Part shown: piece after piece, positions 54,154 to 63,599 of the stretch
How positions within the stretch are numbered: position 1 is the stretch's first letter
How the letters are laid out: each line of letters opens with the position of its first letter
Source of the DNA: Saccharomonospora marina XMU15
Lineage (GTDB): Bacteria > Actinomycetota > Actinomycetes > Mycobacteriales > Pseudonocardiaceae
Direction of reading: 5' to 3'
NCBI RefSeq assembly: GCF_000244955.1
Contig: NZ_CM001439.1
Location: forward strand, 5,451,234-5,515,233
Length of the DNA stretch: 64,000 nucleotides
Position numbers and translations under genes: made by a program
The notes under the pieces: generated by a model
Seen by the model: only the letters and a program-made list of their open reading frames with translations
Databases searched by the model: none
What the model was told of the DNA's origin: nothing

Positions 54154-54447
54154 GTGATAACGACCGCCGCTGCACATCGGGAGTCGGTGCGCCTGTACCC
54201 GGAGCTGCAATGCCTGATCGACATGGTCGATTCAGGGTGGGAGTTCGTGCACAGAATCAGCGAGACCTTCTGCCTCGTGCGCCTCGACGCCGCCTGCTAC
54301 TGGCCGACCTGCGTGGATGGTTTGAAGGTGTTCGACCGATACAACGCGGTCGCTGTGCGCTGGGCTTGGGACGGTCATGAACTGTGGCGCAGCGAAGGCT
54401 CCCTCGCTGATGTGGTCGAGGGGCTGTTGTCCCTTCCGGCTGGCTGA
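54154..54447 (+). CDS. Small hypothetical protein
   Basis: A 97-residue protein (VITTAAAHRESVRLYPELQ start) with a compact mix of strands and helices (FVHRISETFCLVRLDAACYWPT, NAVAVRWAWDGHELW). The frame is open upstream, but the start GTG at 54154 begins the protein-like part. It is divergent from the HTH-TPR regulator. Family unknown. Confidence 0.5.
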   Translation: MITTAAAHRESVRLYPELQCLIDMVDSGWEFVHRISETFCLVRLDAACYWPTCVDGLKVFDRYNAVAVRWAWDGHELWRSEGSLADVVEGLLSLPAG

Positions 54448-54557
54448 AACGCGACACCGCCGGGGCACGGACCCTGCTCCGCCTGTGCGCGGCCGACATC
54501 ACAGCATCCAGTCACGAGCTACAGGCACGCGTGTCGCGTGTCTTCAGGGAGAACACG

Positions 54558-54896
54558 ATGAGGAAGATCTGGCGACGCCGGTTCCGCGTCCGATCACAGA
54601 ACCGCGGCGTCTGCACCGCGAGGAAAGTGCGTCCCCGCGCCGCCCCTGCTGGCGACATCAGGAACGTGGCCGAGTCCATCGACTTGACCTTGCCGGACTT
54701 CGCCAACGTGCCTGGTTTCAAACCAGTGATCGGCCGGATACAGCATCTCACTGCGCTCATGTCGCCACCACCCGACGGGGTTTGCAACACCTTGTGCGGC
54801 GCGACGGTTCGTGTCACCGACATGGATGGCACCACGGTGCCGGTCGGTTTCGGGTGTTTCACGTGCGCCCTCGAGTTCGTGGAGGAGTACCGGTGA
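54558..54896 (+). CDS. Small hypothetical protein with conserved C-terminal Cys
   Basis: A 112-residue protein with a basic N-terminus (MRKIWRRRFRVR), a middle with LPDFANVPGFKPVIG and an end with VCNTLCGATVRVTDMDGTTVPVGFGCFTCALEFVEEY. Cys-x-x-x-Cys and Cys-x-x-Cys could bind metal. AGGGAGA precedes the ATG. It overlaps the next gene by four bases (GTGA). Function unknown. Confidence 0.5.
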   Translation: MRKIWRRRFRVRSQNRGVCTARKVRPRAAPAGDIRNVAESIDLTLPDFANVPGFKPVIGRIQHLTALMSPPPDGVCNTLCGATVRVTDMDGTTVPVGFGCFTCALEFVEEYR

Positions 54897-55120
54897 GCAC
54901 CGCGCGAACCCCTGCCGTCGCCTTGTATCCCTTGATTCGCCGCACGGTCACCCGCGCGGAGCGCATCGCCTACGACCTCGCGGTCACCGCCGGTGCCCCC
55001 ACCGGTTTCGCGAGCGGGGAGAAGGCCCTGCAACTGGCCGCCGACTGTGACGAACTCGCCCGCGCGTTGCGGGCCAGCTTCGGCGACGGTGGCGAGCATG
55101 AGCCTGCCCCGGCGCGGTGA
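54893..55120 (+). CDS. Small hypothetical protein
   Basis: A 75-residue protein, mostly one long helix (RAERIAYDLAVTAGAPTGFASGEKALQLAADCDELARALRASFG). The GTG overlaps the upstream stop and its end overlaps the next GTG, so it lies in a tight run of small genes. Family unknown. Confidence 0.5.
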   Translation: MSTARTPAVALYPLIRRTVTRAERIAYDLAVTAGAPTGFASGEKALQLAADCDELARALRASFGDGGEHEPAPAR

Positions 55121-55419
55121 CCGACAGCCAGACGACGCGCCAGCGTTTCGGCGAGTGGATCAACCCTGGTCAGCCGACCGAGCCGATGCGGGCGGTGGCG
55201 CCCACGCTGGCCGAGACACAGCCGATCTGGCCCGCATGTCACGACCTCGCGGTCGTTGAACAGCGACACGAAGCGCCGAGGATGCGGCAACTGCCCCGGC
55301 GGCTGAGGCCACGCACTGTGGTGGCGGATGCCCGTCGAGCCTTCTACAACCCAACACCGCCTGATCAGGAACTCGTGCGGCGTGTGCTGCACGGTCTGCG
55401 GAACATGACTTGGAGATGA
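55117..55419 (+). CDS. Small hypothetical protein
   Basis: A 100-residue protein (MTDSQTTRQRFGEWINPGQ start) with a Pro/Arg-rich part and a short C-terminal helix (DQELVRRVLHGLRNMTWR). Overlaps the upstream gene by four bases (GTGA) and lies seven bases before the next start. Function unknown. Confidence 0.45.
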   Translation: MTDSQTTRQRFGEWINPGQPTEPMRAVAPTLAETQPIWPACHDLAVVEQRHEAPRMRQLPRRLRPRTVVADARRAFYNPTPPDQELVRRVLHGLRNMTWR

Positions 55420-55426
55420 CGACACC

Positions 55427-55894
55427 GTGGAACAACAACAACACACAGCCGCTTCCCTCGCCCCCCTCGCTCAGTTGGCGCCGGCGTTGCTGGTCCTGAC
55501 CGATCGGGCCGCCACGTTCGCCGGCGCCGTGGCCAACCAGCCGGACGGATCCGCCTGCGTGCCTCAGACGGTCGGGCTGGTGTCGCATCAGCAGTGGCAC
55601 GCCATGGTCGAGACCTTGTCCGAGTGGTGCAGCCGCAGCCACGGCGAGATGGAGGAGTTGCACGACCGCGGTCGCGGGATCTTGGAGTGTTGCCGTCACA
55701 TGTCGTGGGACGAGGCCGCGCCACCGGTCACGCCGGTCGAGGTGGATGCGCTGCGTCAGCAGTGGTACGCGGTGATTGGCGCGCTCGTGCATCTGGATCA
55801 GGCCGCGCCGGATGACTGGCGCGCGATCAACGCTACGGGGCAGGAAGTGGCCGAGTTGGGGCGTCGGATGATCGCTTTCCCTGCCGAGCCGTGA
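55427..55894 (+). CDS. Hypothetical helical protein
   Basis: A 155-residue protein, mainly helices (APLAQLAPALLVLTDRAATFAGAVA, and so on) with two Cys-rich parts (SEWCSRSHGEMEEL, LECCRHMSW). GTG at 55427. It is part of the small-gene run. Family unknown. Confidence 0.45.
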   Translation: MEQQQHTAASLAPLAQLAPALLVLTDRAATFAGAVANQPDGSACVPQTVGLVSHQQWHAMVETLSEWCSRSHGEMEELHDRGRGILECCRHMSWDEAAPPVTPVEVDALRQQWYAVIGALVHLDQAAPDDWRAINATGQEVAELGRRMIAFPAEP

Positions 55895-56012
55895 GCGCGG
55901 CAGGGAAAGCCCCCGGTCGGTGCGGTCGGCTACCCCCTTTCCCTCACCTGCCGGGTCTCACCTTGCCGAAACCCAACCTGACGTGCAGTTCGCTACGAAT
56001 CTTGGAAGAGTC

Positions 56013-56480
56013 ATGACCGAAGGTAGCCCGCCACCAGCAGACCTGGACATTGTGCTCGCGCGACTGCGGCGTGCGGTCGAACGCGAGACCGGCCCCTGGT
56101 ACGCCCGCAAAGACGCGGGCGACAACGACTCCCTACCCTGGCTGCGGCGCATCGGGTTCCTGCTCCTGGAACTCGGATTCACCGTCGCCGAAGAGGGCGG
56201 CATCGCCTGCGGCGACATCGAGCAAGCCGTGTCCCGCGCCTTCAACCTCCCTGGCCGCGCGATGGAGGACCCAGACCCTACGGCACTCGGGCAGCTGGCC
56301 CACGCCACCAAGGAACGGGAACGAGCCATGGCCGAGACCAACCATGCGGACAGCGTGTGGCGCACCGCCATCCGCGCAGCCTGCGACGCAGGGGAGAAGC
56401 GCAAGAGCGTCGCCAACGTCGCCGGCGTCTCCGTGCACAGAGTGAACCAGATCAACCAGGAGCGCCACGGAACCAAGTGA
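56013..56480 (+). CDS. Hypothetical protein with C-terminal helix-turn-helix-like segment
   Basis: A 155-residue protein. The body is helical (LDIVLARLRRAVERETGPWYARKDAG) and the end (EKRKSVANVAGVSVHRVNQINQERHG) reads like a DNA-binding helix-turn-helix. ATG at 56013 follows GGAAGAG. It is upstream of the lanthipeptide cluster and may be unrelated to it. Confidence 0.5.
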   Translation: MTEGSPPPADLDIVLARLRRAVERETGPWYARKDAGDNDSLPWLRRIGFLLLELGFTVAEEGGIACGDIEQAVSRAFNLPGRAMEDPDPTALGQLAHATKERERAMAETNHADSVWRTAIRAACDAGEKRKSVANVAGVSVHRVNQINQERHGTK

Positions 56481-56835
56481 AACCGGCCCCGTGAACAAGG
56501 TGTTTGTGCAAGTCATGGGGCGCAACGCCTCATTGACGACGCATCGTCGCCGCATGGTCGCTCTGGCTGTCGATGATCATTAGGAGTTGGCTGGCATCGC
56601 TGCGGTCGGGCGAGCTTCGCCTTGGCACAGCCCGAGCATCTGGAAACGTTTTTCACCGGGACGTGTCGTTGAGAGGTGTGTGGTGGTGGGGCTGCCCTCC
56701 ACTTCGATGGATTCGGCTCGCGCGTGCGTTGGCGGGAGCACTAGGCACATCGAGTTGAGTTCCGGGCTGGTGTGTCTGTTGGCGGTGGTGTCCCACTCGC
56801 CGGACTCGGAGCGTGAAACTCACGAAGGAGGATTT
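56481..56835. other. Spacer upstream of the lanthipeptide cluster
   Basis: No gene is supported in these 355 bases. They must include the promoter of the precursor gene, but I see no clear -10/-35 pair. Confidence 0.4.
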
Positions 56836-57021
56836 GTGACGGTTCAGACGGAGTGGTCGCAGACCACGGTGACTACGCCTGCCGCGGAGGTCGCGACGGG
56901 CTCGGAGTTCGATCTCGACATCACGCTGGTCGAGGTGGTGGACCCGGCGCATTTGATCAACATGACGGATGACGGCTGCGGGCATACGTGCGAGAAGTCG
57001 ACCTGCATCAGCGCCGCCTGA
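56836..57021 (+). CDS. FxLD-family lanthipeptide precursor
   Basis: A 61-residue peptide with the FxLD leader motif at residues 25-28 (FDLD), then ITLVEVV, and a core ending DDGCGHTCEKSTCISAA. The core has Cys48, Cys52 and Cys57 and nearby Ser/Thr (Thr44, Thr51, Ser55, Thr56, Ser59), which could be dehydrated by LanB and closed by LanC to thioether rings. Asp45 and Asp46 are candidate sites for the cluster's methyltransferase. GTG at 56836 follows GAAGGAGG. This length and motif are typical of the FxLD family. Confidence 0.85.
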   Translation: MTVQTEWSQTTVTTPAAEVATGSEFDLDITLVEVVDPAHLINMTDDGCGHTCEKSTCISAA

Positions 57022-57033
57022 TTGTCCCGAATG

Positions 57034-57073
57034 GCCGGACGCCCGCCCGCAGCATGGTGGGTGGGTGCCCGGC
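57034..57073 (+). terminator. Long hairpin between precursor and lanB (attenuator-like)
   Basis: A 15-bp stem (57034-57048 with 57059-57073) closes a 10-base loop, with one A-C mismatch and two G-U pairs. It begins 12 bases after the precursor stop. There is no T-run behind it, so it is not a classic terminator. It may limit transcription into lanB or protect the precursor RNA from decay. Confidence 0.6.
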
Positions 57074-57103
57074 ATCCCTCTGTCTCCTCTGGAAAGGTGC
57101 CCG

Positions 57104-60100
57104 GTGTCCACGGCCTTGTCCGACCGCGTCGGTTTCCGAGCCGCGAGTGGCGTGTTGGTCCGAGCTGTCGCTCAGGGCGATCTAGAACTCCCGCCGTGGC
57201 CGACGTTGACGGCGAGCGGGGCCGGGACTGCTACTGAATGGGTTGATTGGCTCCGTCAGGTGTGGAGAGTCGGCGCGGTCCGCGATGCCATCAGTCTCGC
57301 GAGCCCAGTGCTTGCTGAGCGCGTCCACAGCCTGTGTGGCGCAGGGGTTGGCAGCGAGCGAGACCTACGACGCGCGACATTGTCAGTGGTGCGCTACTTG
57401 GTGCGGTTGACCGGCCGTCCGACTCCTAACGGCCTGTTTGCCGGGGTCTCCGCCGCACGGTTCGCCTCGGTTCCATCCCAGCGTTCGGGTGATGATCACC
57501 AGGCAGTTGCTGGGGCTGACGCCGGATGGCTGGCCGAGGTCATCAGCCACCTGGAAGGGCAGCCCGCGGTCCTGGAGCGGTTGCTCGTCGTCGCCAACAC
57601 CACGTTGATGGTGCGAGGCGAGCGTCTTGTTGTGCCCTACCAGCCGGCCACCGACAACCGGGGCACCGGCGCTGTCGAAGTCGAACTCCGATACACCGGC
57701 CCAGTACGCACGGCCGTGTGCGCGGCGCGAGACCCGATCCGCTTCGGTGACCTGCGCACGAAAGTGCAGACCGACTTTCCACACGCCGCAGCAGGCACGG
57801 TGACCGACCTGCTCACCACGCTGGTCACACGCCGTGCGCTTGTCACCAACCTTCACGCGCCGAGCACTGAGCCCGATGCTCTGGGGCACCTGGTGCGCGC
57901 GCTGGCGGCGGTCGGCGAGGTCGCGGCCGAGCAGCGCGCGACGCTGAACGACATTTACGGCCAGTTGCGGCAGCATCGGCACGGCAGCGCAGGGACTCGG
58001 CGCAACCTGCGCGCCGACGCCGCTGCTGCCATGCGCTGTCTGACTGCGTCGCGGCGAAACCCCGTCACGGTCGACCTGCGGCTGGACCTGGACGTGGTGC
58101 TTCCCAACGCGGTTGCCTGTGAAGCCGAACGTGCCGCACGGCTGTTGGCACGTCTGAGTTCCCACCCCAGGAGTACGACAACGTGGGCGGACTATCACCG
58201 GCGCTTCTACCAGCGGTTCGGCGCCGGTTCACAGGTTCCGCTGTTGGACGTCGTCGCGGACAGCGGTATCGGCTGGCCCGACGGCTATCCCGGTGCAACC
58301 AAGACCGCCGCCCGCCCGCAGCGGAGGTCTCGGGACGAGCACCTACTGGCGGTCGCCCAAGCCGCAGCATTGGACGGACACCACGAAGTTGTCCTCGATG
58401 AGCCTTTGATCGCCGAGCTCGAGCAGGTGCCGGTGCACTCGGTGCGACTGCCCTCGCATCTGGAGCTGTGTGCCCGCGTGGACTGCCCGAGCATGCTGGC
58501 CTTGCAGGAGGGGAAGTTTCAGCTCGCGGTTACCTCGGTCTCTCGGTCCGCCAGCATCGTCACCGGTCGCTTCCTGTACCTGTTCGACGAGCATGACCGC
58601 CAGGCGTTGACTGAACCGCTGTTTGCCCCGCGGGGACCGGACGAAGCCCTATCGGCCCAGTTGTCGTTTCCACCGCTGGACCCCGCCACCGCGCACGTCG
58701 CCCGCACCGTCCGGGTTCTGCCGAGAGTCGTCAGCCTCGCCGAGCATCGCGGTACCGACGCAGGAACAGTGCTCACGCCGGCGGACTTGGCGGTCAGTTG
58801 TGACAGTGACCGGCTGTACCTGACCGCTCCTAGCCTCGGTGCGAGGGTGGACGTGTGGGCTACGCATGCACTCAACCTGCGCAAGCACACCCCACCGCTG
58901 GCTCGCTTCCTCGTAGAACTCACTCGCGCTGACGACGCGGAGGTCACCGACTTCGACTGGGGCGCGGCGGCCACCCTGCCGTTCCTGCCCCGGCTCCGTT
59001 CCGGCCGCGTCGTGCTGTCCCCGGCACGGTGGCGGCTGTCTGCTGCGGAGCTTCCCGACCGGACCGCCGACTGGGAGGCTTGGGACGCCGCGCTGGCCAA
59101 CTGGCGTACCTGCCGTCGCCTCCCGCAGGCGGTGCTCCTGGCCGACGGGGACTGGCGGTTGCCTCTCGATCTCGCCGAGGACGCTCACCGAGTGCTGCTG
59201 CGCGAGCACCTGATCACCAGTCCCTATGCGGTGCTGGAGGAAGGCCCCATCGAGGATGCCACCGGATGGTTCGACGGCCGTGCCCACGAGGTCGTCGTGC
59301 CGCTGGCCGCCCGCCAGCCGCAGGCCACGGTGCGACCGTCACGCCCGACACCGCTGCGGATCGTTCGGCCCGGTGAGCATGGCCTGTCGCCTGGTGCCTC
59401 GCCGCTGCTGTTCGCCAAGCTCTACGGCAACCGGCAACGCCAGAACACCGTGCTCACCGAGTATTTGCCCACGCTGCTCAAGGAGTGGGGCAAGGACCAG
59501 CCGCAGTGGTGGTTCCTGCGGTTCCGTGAAGGCGAAGAGCACTACCTGCGCCTGCGGATCGCGCTGCCCAGTTCGGAACCGGCCGTGTTCGGCGAGGCCG
59601 CCGGTCGGGTCAGCGCCTGGACCGAGCGACTCCGTCGTCTGGGCTTGCTGCGCGAAGTGACCTTCGCGACCTCCTACCCGGAGACTGGCCGCTGGGGTGC
59701 GGGCGCGGCGCTGGCCGCCGCCGAGGCGGTCTTCACCGCCGACTCCCAGGCTGTGCTTGCCCAGCTCGCCCAGCCCATGCGCGCTGACCACCACGCCCTG
59801 GTTGCGGCGAACTTCGCCGCCATCGCCATCGCGTTCACCGGAGGGATCGAGGCGGGGATGCGGTGGCTGATCGACCACGTCCCGGCGAAGCCGCCTGCCG
59901 TTGTTCCTCGGCCGGTGTTCGCCGAGGCACGGCGCTTGGCCGACCCCTGCGAAAACTTCCGCGCTCTGCGTGGTGCACCGGGCGGGGCAGCGATCGTTGC
60001 GACGTGGGCCGAGCGAGCCGAGACTCTGGCGGCTTACCGAGCGCGCTTGTCCGGGGCCGACGCCGAGGGCGTCGACCTGGACGCCGCCTTGGGTTCGTTG

Positions 60101-60217
60101 CTGCACACCCACTTCCTGCGGGCCAGCGGCGTCGAGCCCGAGGACAAAGCGGTGTCCCTCTACCTGGCGCGGGCTGCGGCCCTGACATTCGCGGCCCGCA
60201 CGGGAGGGCCGCGATGA
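57104..60217 (+). CDS. lanB: LanB-type lanthipeptide dehydratase
   Basis: A 1,037-residue class I dehydratase. The N-terminal Lant_dehydr_N domain begins VGFRAASGVLVRAVAQGDL and has LTGRPTPNGLFAGVSAARF. The last 250 residues form a SpaB_C (elimination) domain with SPLLFAKLYGNRQRQNTVLTEYL and WWFLRFREGEEHYLRLRI. LanB uses glutamyl-tRNA to glutamylate Ser/Thr of the precursor and then eliminates glutamate. GTG at 57104 follows GGAAAGG. It overlaps the lanC start (ATGA). Confidence 0.9.
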   Translation: MSTALSDRVGFRAASGVLVRAVAQGDLELPPWPTLTASGAGTATEWVDWLRQVWRVGAVRDAISLASPVLAERVHSLCGAGVGSERDLRRATLSVVRYLVRLTGRPTPNGLFAGVSAARFASVPSQRSGDDHQAVAGADAGWLAEVISHLEGQPAVLERLLVVANTTLMVRGERLVVPYQPATDNRGTGAVEVELRYTGPVRTAVCAARDPIRFGDLRTKVQTDFPHAAAGTVTDLLTTLVTRRALVTNLHAPSTEPDALGHLVRALAAVGEVAAEQRATLNDIYGQLRQHRHGSAGTRRNLRADAAAAMRCLTASRRNPVTVDLRLDLDVVLPNAVACEAERAARLLARLSSHPRSTTTWADYHRRFYQRFGAGSQVPLLDVVADSGIGWPDGYPGATKTAARPQRRSRDEHLLAVAQAAALDGHHEVVLDEPLIAELEQVPVHSVRLPSHLELCARVDCPSMLALQEGKFQLAVTSVSRSASIVTGRFLYLFDEHDRQALTEPLFAPRGPDEALSAQLSFPPLDPATAHVARTVRVLPRVVSLAEHRGTDAGTVLTPADLAVSCDSDRLYLTAPSLGARVDVWATHALNLRKHTPPLARFLVELTRADDAEVTDFDWGAAATLPFLPRLRSGRVVLSPARWRLSAAELPDRTADWEAWDAALANWRTCRRLPQAVLLADGDWRLPLDLAEDAHRVLLREHLITSPYAVLEEGPIEDATGWFDGRAHEVVVPLAARQPQATVRPSRPTPLRIVRPGEHGLSPGASPLLFAKLYGNRQRQNTVLTEYLPTLLKEWGKDQPQWWFLRFREGEEHYLRLRIALPSSEPAVFGEAAGRVSAWTERLRRLGLLREVTFATSYPETGRWGAGAALAAAEAVFTADSQAVLAQLAQPMRADHHALVAANFAAIAIAFTGGIEAGMRWLIDHVPAKPPAVVPRPVFAEARRLADPCENFRALRGAPGGAAIVATWAERAETLAAYRARLSGADAEGVDLDAALGSLLHTHFLRASGVEPEDKAVSLYLARAAALTFAARTGGPR

Positions 60218-61461
60218 ACGCCAGTCTCGCCTCGGACGCTGCGGTCGAGTTCGCGGCGGAGGTCGCCGACCGCCTCGCACAGCCCGGCGCCGCCGACTTG
60301 CCCACCGACCAGCCGTGGTGGCACCAGTCCCTGGCTCACGGGGCACCCGGCATAGCGCTGCTGCACATCGAACTGGCGGCGGTCGGAATCCGGCCGTTCG
60401 ACCGCGCCCACGAGTGGCTAGCCATCGCCGTCGGCAAGCCGGTCACGGCAGGGGCGAGTACTGGCGGATTCTATGGCGCGCCAGCCGTCGCCCGCGCCCT
60501 CGCGGGCGCCGCTGCGGTCCGCCCCGGCACGTACCGGTCCGCCCTCGGGCCGTTGGCACGGCAGATCGCCGCGGATGCCCATGCCCGCGCCGACACCGCG
60601 CACACGCGCATGGACGCCGGGGTGTTGCCGTTGCTGGCCGAGTTCGACACGATCCGGGGCCTCGCCGGTCTCGGCGCGTACCTGCTGCACCACGACCCCG
60701 GCAGCACCGCTATGGGGGCTGTGCTGGGCGCCTTGGTGCGCCTCACACAACCGGTAATGATCGAGGGCGAGGCGCTGCCGGGATGGTGGACCCTGACCGG
60801 TCCCACCGGCCGCGTGGACGACGAGTTTCCTGGCGGCCACGGCAACTTCGGCCTCGCGCACGGCATCGGCGGCCCGCTGGCACTGTTGGCCCAGGCCCTG
60901 CGCCGAGGCATCAGCGTGGACGGGCAGCGCGAGGCGGTCGAAAGGATCTGCGCGTGGCTGGACTTATGGAGCAGCGACACTCCCGGCGGGGAACGCTGGC
61001 CCTACATGATCACCAGCGACGAAGCGCGATCGATGCCTACGCACGTGCGGCACAGCGGTGCCAACCGCCGCCCGAGCTGGTGCTACGGAACAGCGGGCAT
61101 CGCACGCGCCCTGCACCTCGCCGCCCTGGCTCTGGGCGACGAGATGCGCCGCCAGATCGCCGAAGATGCCCTGATCAGCGCACTGACCGACCCGGCCCAG
61201 CATAGGCTGGTCAGCGACACCTCGCTGTGCCACGGCTACGCCGGACTCGCCCGCATCACCGCCCGCGCCGCCACCGACACGACAGGCCCCGCCGCGACCC
61301 GGCTCAACGCAATGACCAACGACCTGCTCAGCCGCACTCGCACCAACGCCGCACCAGACAGCCCCGGCGTGCTGGAAGGTACCGCGGGGGTCGGCTTGGC
61401 CGCCCTCACCGCCGCGATCGAGCCCACAACGGACTGGGACACCTGCCTACTGATCACCTGA
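60214..61461 (+). CDS. lanC: LanC-type lanthionine synthetase/cyclase
   Basis: A 415-residue LanC. Zinc ligands are in SWCYGTAGIAR and SLCHGYAGLAR (CYG and CHG), with repeated GxxG-type turns (HGIGGPLALL, EGTAGVGLAAL) of the alpha-toroid fold. LanC adds Cys thiols to dehydrated residues to form the rings. The open frame starts far upstream, but ATG at 60214 overlaps the lanB stop and gives the expected length. Confidence 0.9.
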   Translation: MNASLASDAAVEFAAEVADRLAQPGAADLPTDQPWWHQSLAHGAPGIALLHIELAAVGIRPFDRAHEWLAIAVGKPVTAGASTGGFYGAPAVARALAGAAAVRPGTYRSALGPLARQIAADAHARADTAHTRMDAGVLPLLAEFDTIRGLAGLGAYLLHHDPGSTAMGAVLGALVRLTQPVMIEGEALPGWWTLTGPTGRVDDEFPGGHGNFGLAHGIGGPLALLAQALRRGISVDGQREAVERICAWLDLWSSDTPGGERWPYMITSDEARSMPTHVRHSGANRRPSWCYGTAGIARALHLAALALGDEMRRQIAEDALISALTDPAQHRLVSDTSLCHGYAGLARITARAATDTTGPAATRLNAMTNDLLSRTRTNAAPDSPGVLEGTAGVGLAALTAAIEPTTDWDTCLLIT

Positions 61462-61488
61462 ACCGACCAGAAAGGAGACCCTGAGCCG

Positions 61489-62340
61489 ATGCCGCCGGAC
61501 AGCCGCTGGCACCACTACCTGGTCAAGTTCGCCGACCCGCCCGATGCTGAGCACACTGTCGCGACCGTGTTAGCGCCCGCCCTCGACCAGGCGCAGCAGG
61601 ACGGCGAACTCGACACGTGGTGGCACCTGCGCAAGACGCCAGCCTGGCGGCTGCGTTACCAGCCGGTAAATCCCGACACGACCGCGGTCGACACGCTGCT
61701 GGCCGAGCTGGAAGCTGGCGGGAAGGTCGCCGACTGGAGCCGTAGCATCTACGAACCCGAGACCGTCGCCTTCGGTGGTCCCGCCGGGATGGACATCGCG
61801 CACACGCTGTTTCACCACGACAGCCGCCACTGTCTGGCTCGCGTCACGACACCAGCCGCCTTGGGCCAGCGGGAGACCACCGTCCTGTTGTTCAGCGCGA
61901 TGCTGCGTGCCGCTGGGTTGGACTGGTTCGAGCAGGGCGACGTCTGGGCCAAGGTGGCCGCACTCCGGCCCACCGTCCACGACGACCACACCGACTGCCA
62001 ACGCATCGAGCGGTTGAGCCAGGCCGTGCGGCGATTGATGACCACCAACACGCACAGATTCGTCGACGTGGCACCCGACCAGGTTCCCGAGACGTGGTGG
62101 GCGGCGTTCGATGCGGCGGGCCGCCGACTCGCCGAACTCGCTCGTAACGGACATCTCGAGCGAGGTCTGCGCGCGGTCTTGGCGCACCACTTCATCTTCC
62201 ACGCCAACCGCGCAGGCCTTTCCGGACCTGACCAGGCCACGCTCGCCGCGCTGGCCGTCAACGCCGTCTTCCACAGCACGCCTACCCGGCAGGCACCAGC
62301 CGGGACCACCACCTCCGACACTGTTAGGGCCCCGCAATGA
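61489..62340 (+). CDS. Thiopeptide-type bacteriocin biosynthesis protein (SpaB_C)
   Basis: A 283-residue protein of the SpaB_C type (WHHYLVKFADP start, WWHLRKTPAWRLRYQP, and a conserved FHHDSRHCLARVTT). Stand-alone SpaB_C proteins perform or assist the elimination step. In this cluster LanB has its own SpaB_C domain, so this one is extra, as is common in FxLD clusters. It is 27 bases after lanC and overlaps the methyltransferase start. Confidence 0.8.
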   Translation: MPPDSRWHHYLVKFADPPDAEHTVATVLAPALDQAQQDGELDTWWHLRKTPAWRLRYQPVNPDTTAVDTLLAELEAGGKVADWSRSIYEPETVAFGGPAGMDIAHTLFHHDSRHCLARVTTPAALGQRETTVLLFSAMLRAAGLDWFEQGDVWAKVAALRPTVHDDHTDCQRIERLSQAVRRLMTTNTHRFVDVAPDQVPETWWAAFDAAGRRLAELARNGHLERGLRAVLAHHFIFHANRAGLSGPDQATLAALAVNAVFHSTPTRQAPAGTTTSDTVRAPQ

Positions 62341-63599
62341 CAATCACGGTCAGCGACGCCTCCACCGACTCCGCCGACGAACTGCGCGCCCAGCTCGCCG
62401 ACCGGCTCGTCAAGGACGGCACGATTCGGACCGATGCCATCGAGGCGGCGTTCCGGCGGGTGCCGCGCCACCTGTTCCTGCCCGACGTCGCGCTGGCCGA
62501 GGCGTATGCCGACGAGCCCGTCTACACCAAGTACCAGGGCGACGGCACTCGTATCAGCGCCGCATCGCAGCCCAAGATCGTCGCCATGATGCTCGAACAA
62601 CTCGGCATCCAGCCCGGCGAGAGGCTGCTCGAACTCGGCGCGGCGACCGGCTACAACGCCGCCCTGATGGCCACCCTCACCGGCCCGAGCGGGCACGTCA
62701 CCACCGTCGACATAGACGAGGACCTCGTTACCAGTGCTCGCGAGCATCTCGCCGCAGCCGGTAACGACAACGTCGAGGCGGTCGCCGCTGACGGCGCGCT
62801 CGGCCACCCGGAGACCGCGCCCTTCGACCGCATCATCGCCACCGTGGGCGCCCATGAGGTTCCCGCCGCGTGGCTCGACCAGCTCGCCCCCGGTGGACGT
62901 CTGGTGGCCCCGGTGCGCCTGCGCGGGTGCGCCTCGCGCAGCATCGTCTTCGAACGCGACCAGGACGGCTGGAGCAGCCTGGGCAGCGAGATGGCGATCT
63001 TCATGCCCCTACGGGGCCTCGGCGACGACGCCCGCCGCGTCCTCGACCTCACCGGCACCGGACTCTCCCCCGGCGACGTGACGTTGCAGACCCACAAGGA
63101 CAACAACCACGCCACCGACCCGGATGCACTCGCCGGAGTGTTCGACACCCCCGCTCACGAGGTGTGGACTGGCGTGCACTTCGTCCCGATGGAGTCCTTC
63201 GAGTGGCTGGACCTGTGGTTGGCATGCCACCTACCCAACCCCCTCATGCGCATGGAGGTCGCCCCTGCCGCGAAGGACAGCGGCCTCGTACGGCCCATGT
63301 TCCCCTCGGTAGCGATGGCCACCACCGCCGCCGACGGCAGCCTTGCCTACCTCACCATCCGCCCGGCTGAGCCCGGCCCGGACGGCGGCAGGCGCTACGA
63401 GGCCGGCGTCATCGGCCACGGCATCGGCGGACAGGAACTGGCCAAGCAGGTCGCCACCGAGATCGCCACCTGGGACCGGGGCTTCCGCTCGGCTACCGTC
63501 CGTTTCGCTATTCCGGACGCTCCGCCCCAGCCGGACGCGACCGCCAGTCGGGTTGTCTTGGACCGTCCGACCAAGCCCATGACCGTCACCTGGGAATGA
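62337..63599 (+). CDS. FxLD-system protein-isoaspartate-type methyltransferase
   Basis: A 420-residue protein with an N-terminal PCMT-like SAM domain (RVPRHLFLPDVALAEAYAD, LLELGAATGYNAALM, VTTVDIDEDLVTSAREHL) and a C-terminal domain typical of the FxLD-associated family (ending AVRFAIPDAP-like strands and PTKPMTVTW). Related enzymes such as OlvSA methylate an Asp of a class I lanthipeptide, which then turns into aspartimide or isoaspartate. The Asp45-Asp46 pair of this precursor is a candidate. ATGA overlaps the upstream gene. Confidence 0.86.
   Translation: MTITVSDASTDSADELRAQLADRLVKDGTIRTDAIEAAFRRVPRHLFLPDVALAEAYADEPVYTKYQGDGTRISAASQPKIVAMMLEQLGIQPGERLLELGAATGYNAALMATLTGPSGHVTTVDIDEDLVTSAREHLAAAGNDNVEAVAADGALGHPETAPFDRIIATVGAHEVPAAWLDQLAPGGRLVAPVRLRGCASRSIVFERDQDGWSSLGSEMAIFMPLRGLGDDARRVLDLTGTGLSPGDVTLQTHKDNNHATDPDALAGVFDTPAHEVWTGVHFVPMESFEWLDLWLACHLPNPLMRMEVAPAAKDSGLVRPMFPSVAMATTAADGSLAYLTIRPAEPGPDGGRRYEAGVIGHGIGGQELAKQVATEIATWDRGFRSATVRFAIPDAPPQPDATASRVVLDRPTKPMTVTWE

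Noticed and set aside
59863-61461. Longer LanC start (532 residues)
   Set aside because: The added N-terminus is antisense or shadow of lanB and non-protein-like; the ATGA overlap fixes the start at 60214.
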